Assembly (NCBI RefSeq): GCF_001446935.1
Contig: NZ_LKKK01000011.1
Span: forward strand, 558,001 to 622,000
Length of the DNA: 64,000 nt
From: Pseudomonas sp. TTU2014-080ASC
GTDB lineage: Bacteria > Pseudomonadota > Gammaproteobacteria > Pseudomonadales > Pseudomonadaceae
Direction: 5' to 3'
Shown: in pieces, positions 63,476 through 64,000 of the stretch
Numbering within the stretch: position 1 is the stretch's first letter
Layout of the letters: each line of letters begins with the position of its first letter
Notes under the pieces: model-generated
What the model was told of the DNA's origin: nothing
The model's database searches: none
Seen by the model: the letters and a program-made list of their open reading frames with translations, nothing else
Translations under genes and position numbers: made by a program

Positions 63476-63901
63476 ATGGATCGGTTTATTGATGTGGAAT
63501 CACTTATTGGTCTTGCTCGAGAGGCCTCGGCGGTCAAAGGGGACTGCGGGTGTCTTAGGTATGATTTGGTCGGCTGGGGCAGTTGGCCTGTTGGTCTGTA
63601 TGAAGACAGCTTCATAAAGATTGGCACGCTGGCTAAATATTCACCGGAAGACGCAATCATTGAGGAATACCATCCCCACGGTACAACTTACTGGTCGCCA
63701 GAGGCGCCCATAGCTCCACGATATTACCCCTACAATCAGAGCACTTTGTGGCAGTGCGGGAAGTGTGCGCGCCTTTATCTTCGTCACAATGACGATGGTG
63801 CCTACCATGTGGCACCCAGAATCCGTCGTGTGCAATACGGCCTGGTTATTAATGCGCCTCACCACAGCGACGGACGGGAAGTAAGAGCGGTCGCTCATTA
63901 A
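63476..63901 (+). CDS. Hypothetical protein with a CxxC pair, no family recognised
   Basis: This 141-residue soluble protein has CGCLRYDLVGWGSWPVGLY (about residues 23-41) and a CGKCARLYLRHNDDG segment near residue 95. No signal peptide or membrane helix is seen. The ATG at 63476 has CAGGA upstream; an ATG at 63464 is an alternative. It is AT-richer than the core genes. Aromatic, His- and Pro-rich stretches are reminiscent of small immunity-type proteins, but there is no toxin gene in view, so this is only an impression. Confidence 0.6.
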   Translation: MDRFIDVESLIGLAREASAVKGDCGCLRYDLVGWGSWPVGLYEDSFIKIGTLAKYSPEDAIIEEYHPHGTTYWSPEAPIAPRYYPYNQSTLWQCGKCARLYLRHNDDGAYHVAPRIRRVQYGLVINAPHHSDGREVRAVAH

Positions 63902-64000
63902 ACACGCTGTAGAAATGCAGTCGCTGGCTTACCGGGTAATAAGCAAGGGTGTTTGCATTGGTCGAACCACTCTGATGCGTTAATAACCCTTTCGAATTAA

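Overview
The window looks like chromosomal DNA of a gammaproteobacterium close to Pseudomonas. The evidence is a complete pqqABCDE block with its S9-family peptidase, two ExaA/PedE/PedH-type quinoprotein alcohol dehydrogenases, ErcA and ErcS'-like genes, a subfamily I.1 lipase with its foldase, a Dnr-type regulator, ubiUVT, ydbH-ynbE-ydbL, and Pseudomonas-style REP sequences. I see no rRNA, tRNA, insertion sequence, CRISPR array or phage gene. The left edge cuts a LysR gene.

Layout. (1) 1-7.3 kb: a catabolic-looking island with a LysR fragment, a HemL-like aminotransferase, a LysR regulator, a cupin dioxygenase, a GntR/FCD regulator, a perfect 32-bp palindrome, and a kinase plus class III PLP enzyme pair of the hydroxylysine kinase/phospho-lyase type. 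(2) 7.4-13.8 kb: a lipoprotein, a YegP-like protein, two tandem secreted lipases with one lipase foldase, an M23 peptidase, a membrane protein and aquaporin Z. (3) 14.3-19.6 kb: an anaerobic module with ubiUVT for O2-independent ubiquinone synthesis behind an Anr/Dnr box, a Dnr-like regulator and modABC. Molybdate uptake and anaerobic quinone synthesis would both serve nitrate respiration. (4) 19.7-50.9 kb: a very large quinoprotein alcohol-oxidation region. It holds a pentapeptide-repeat protein, a Ca-type quinoprotein ADH, its cytochrome c, a periplasmic binding protein, a SoxYZ-like carrier, an EthD-like protein, a metallohydrolase, a WYL regulator flanked by two small membrane proteins, an ABC-type binding protein, phospholipase C, a lanthanide-type quinoprotein ADH, a ClpP paralogue, an MHYT hybrid kinase with an HD-GYP response regulator, a flavocytochrome-c-like flavoprotein with a second SoxYZ-like carrier, aldehyde dehydrogenase, pqqABCDE, an S9 peptidase, ErcA-like Fe-ADH and an ErcS'-like kinase. 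(5) 51-57.4 kb: a secreted protein, DUF3087, a periplasmic ClpP-like protein, an SRPBCC protein and YdbL-YnbE-YdbH. (6) 57.5-63.2 kb: a second catabolic-looking island with an AbrB-family membrane protein, LysR, BKACE (DUF849), an MFS transporter and a HAD hydrolase. (7) 63.2-64 kb: a DUF2061 protein and an orphan.

How it works together. In region 4, PQQ made by PqqA-E loads the two periplasmic dehydrogenases. Electrons pass to the c550-type cytochrome, and aldehydes go to the ExaC/PedI-type dehydrogenase. The two dehydrogenases differ at the residue that separates Ca from lanthanide enzymes (Ser352 versus Asp325). The core CTACCAA sits upstream of four of these transcription units and may be a shared control element. 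The least explained parts are the WYL regulator with its small membrane proteins and dyads, the two SoxYZ-like carriers among alcohol-oxidation genes, the kinase/phospho-lyase cluster, and the BKACE cluster.
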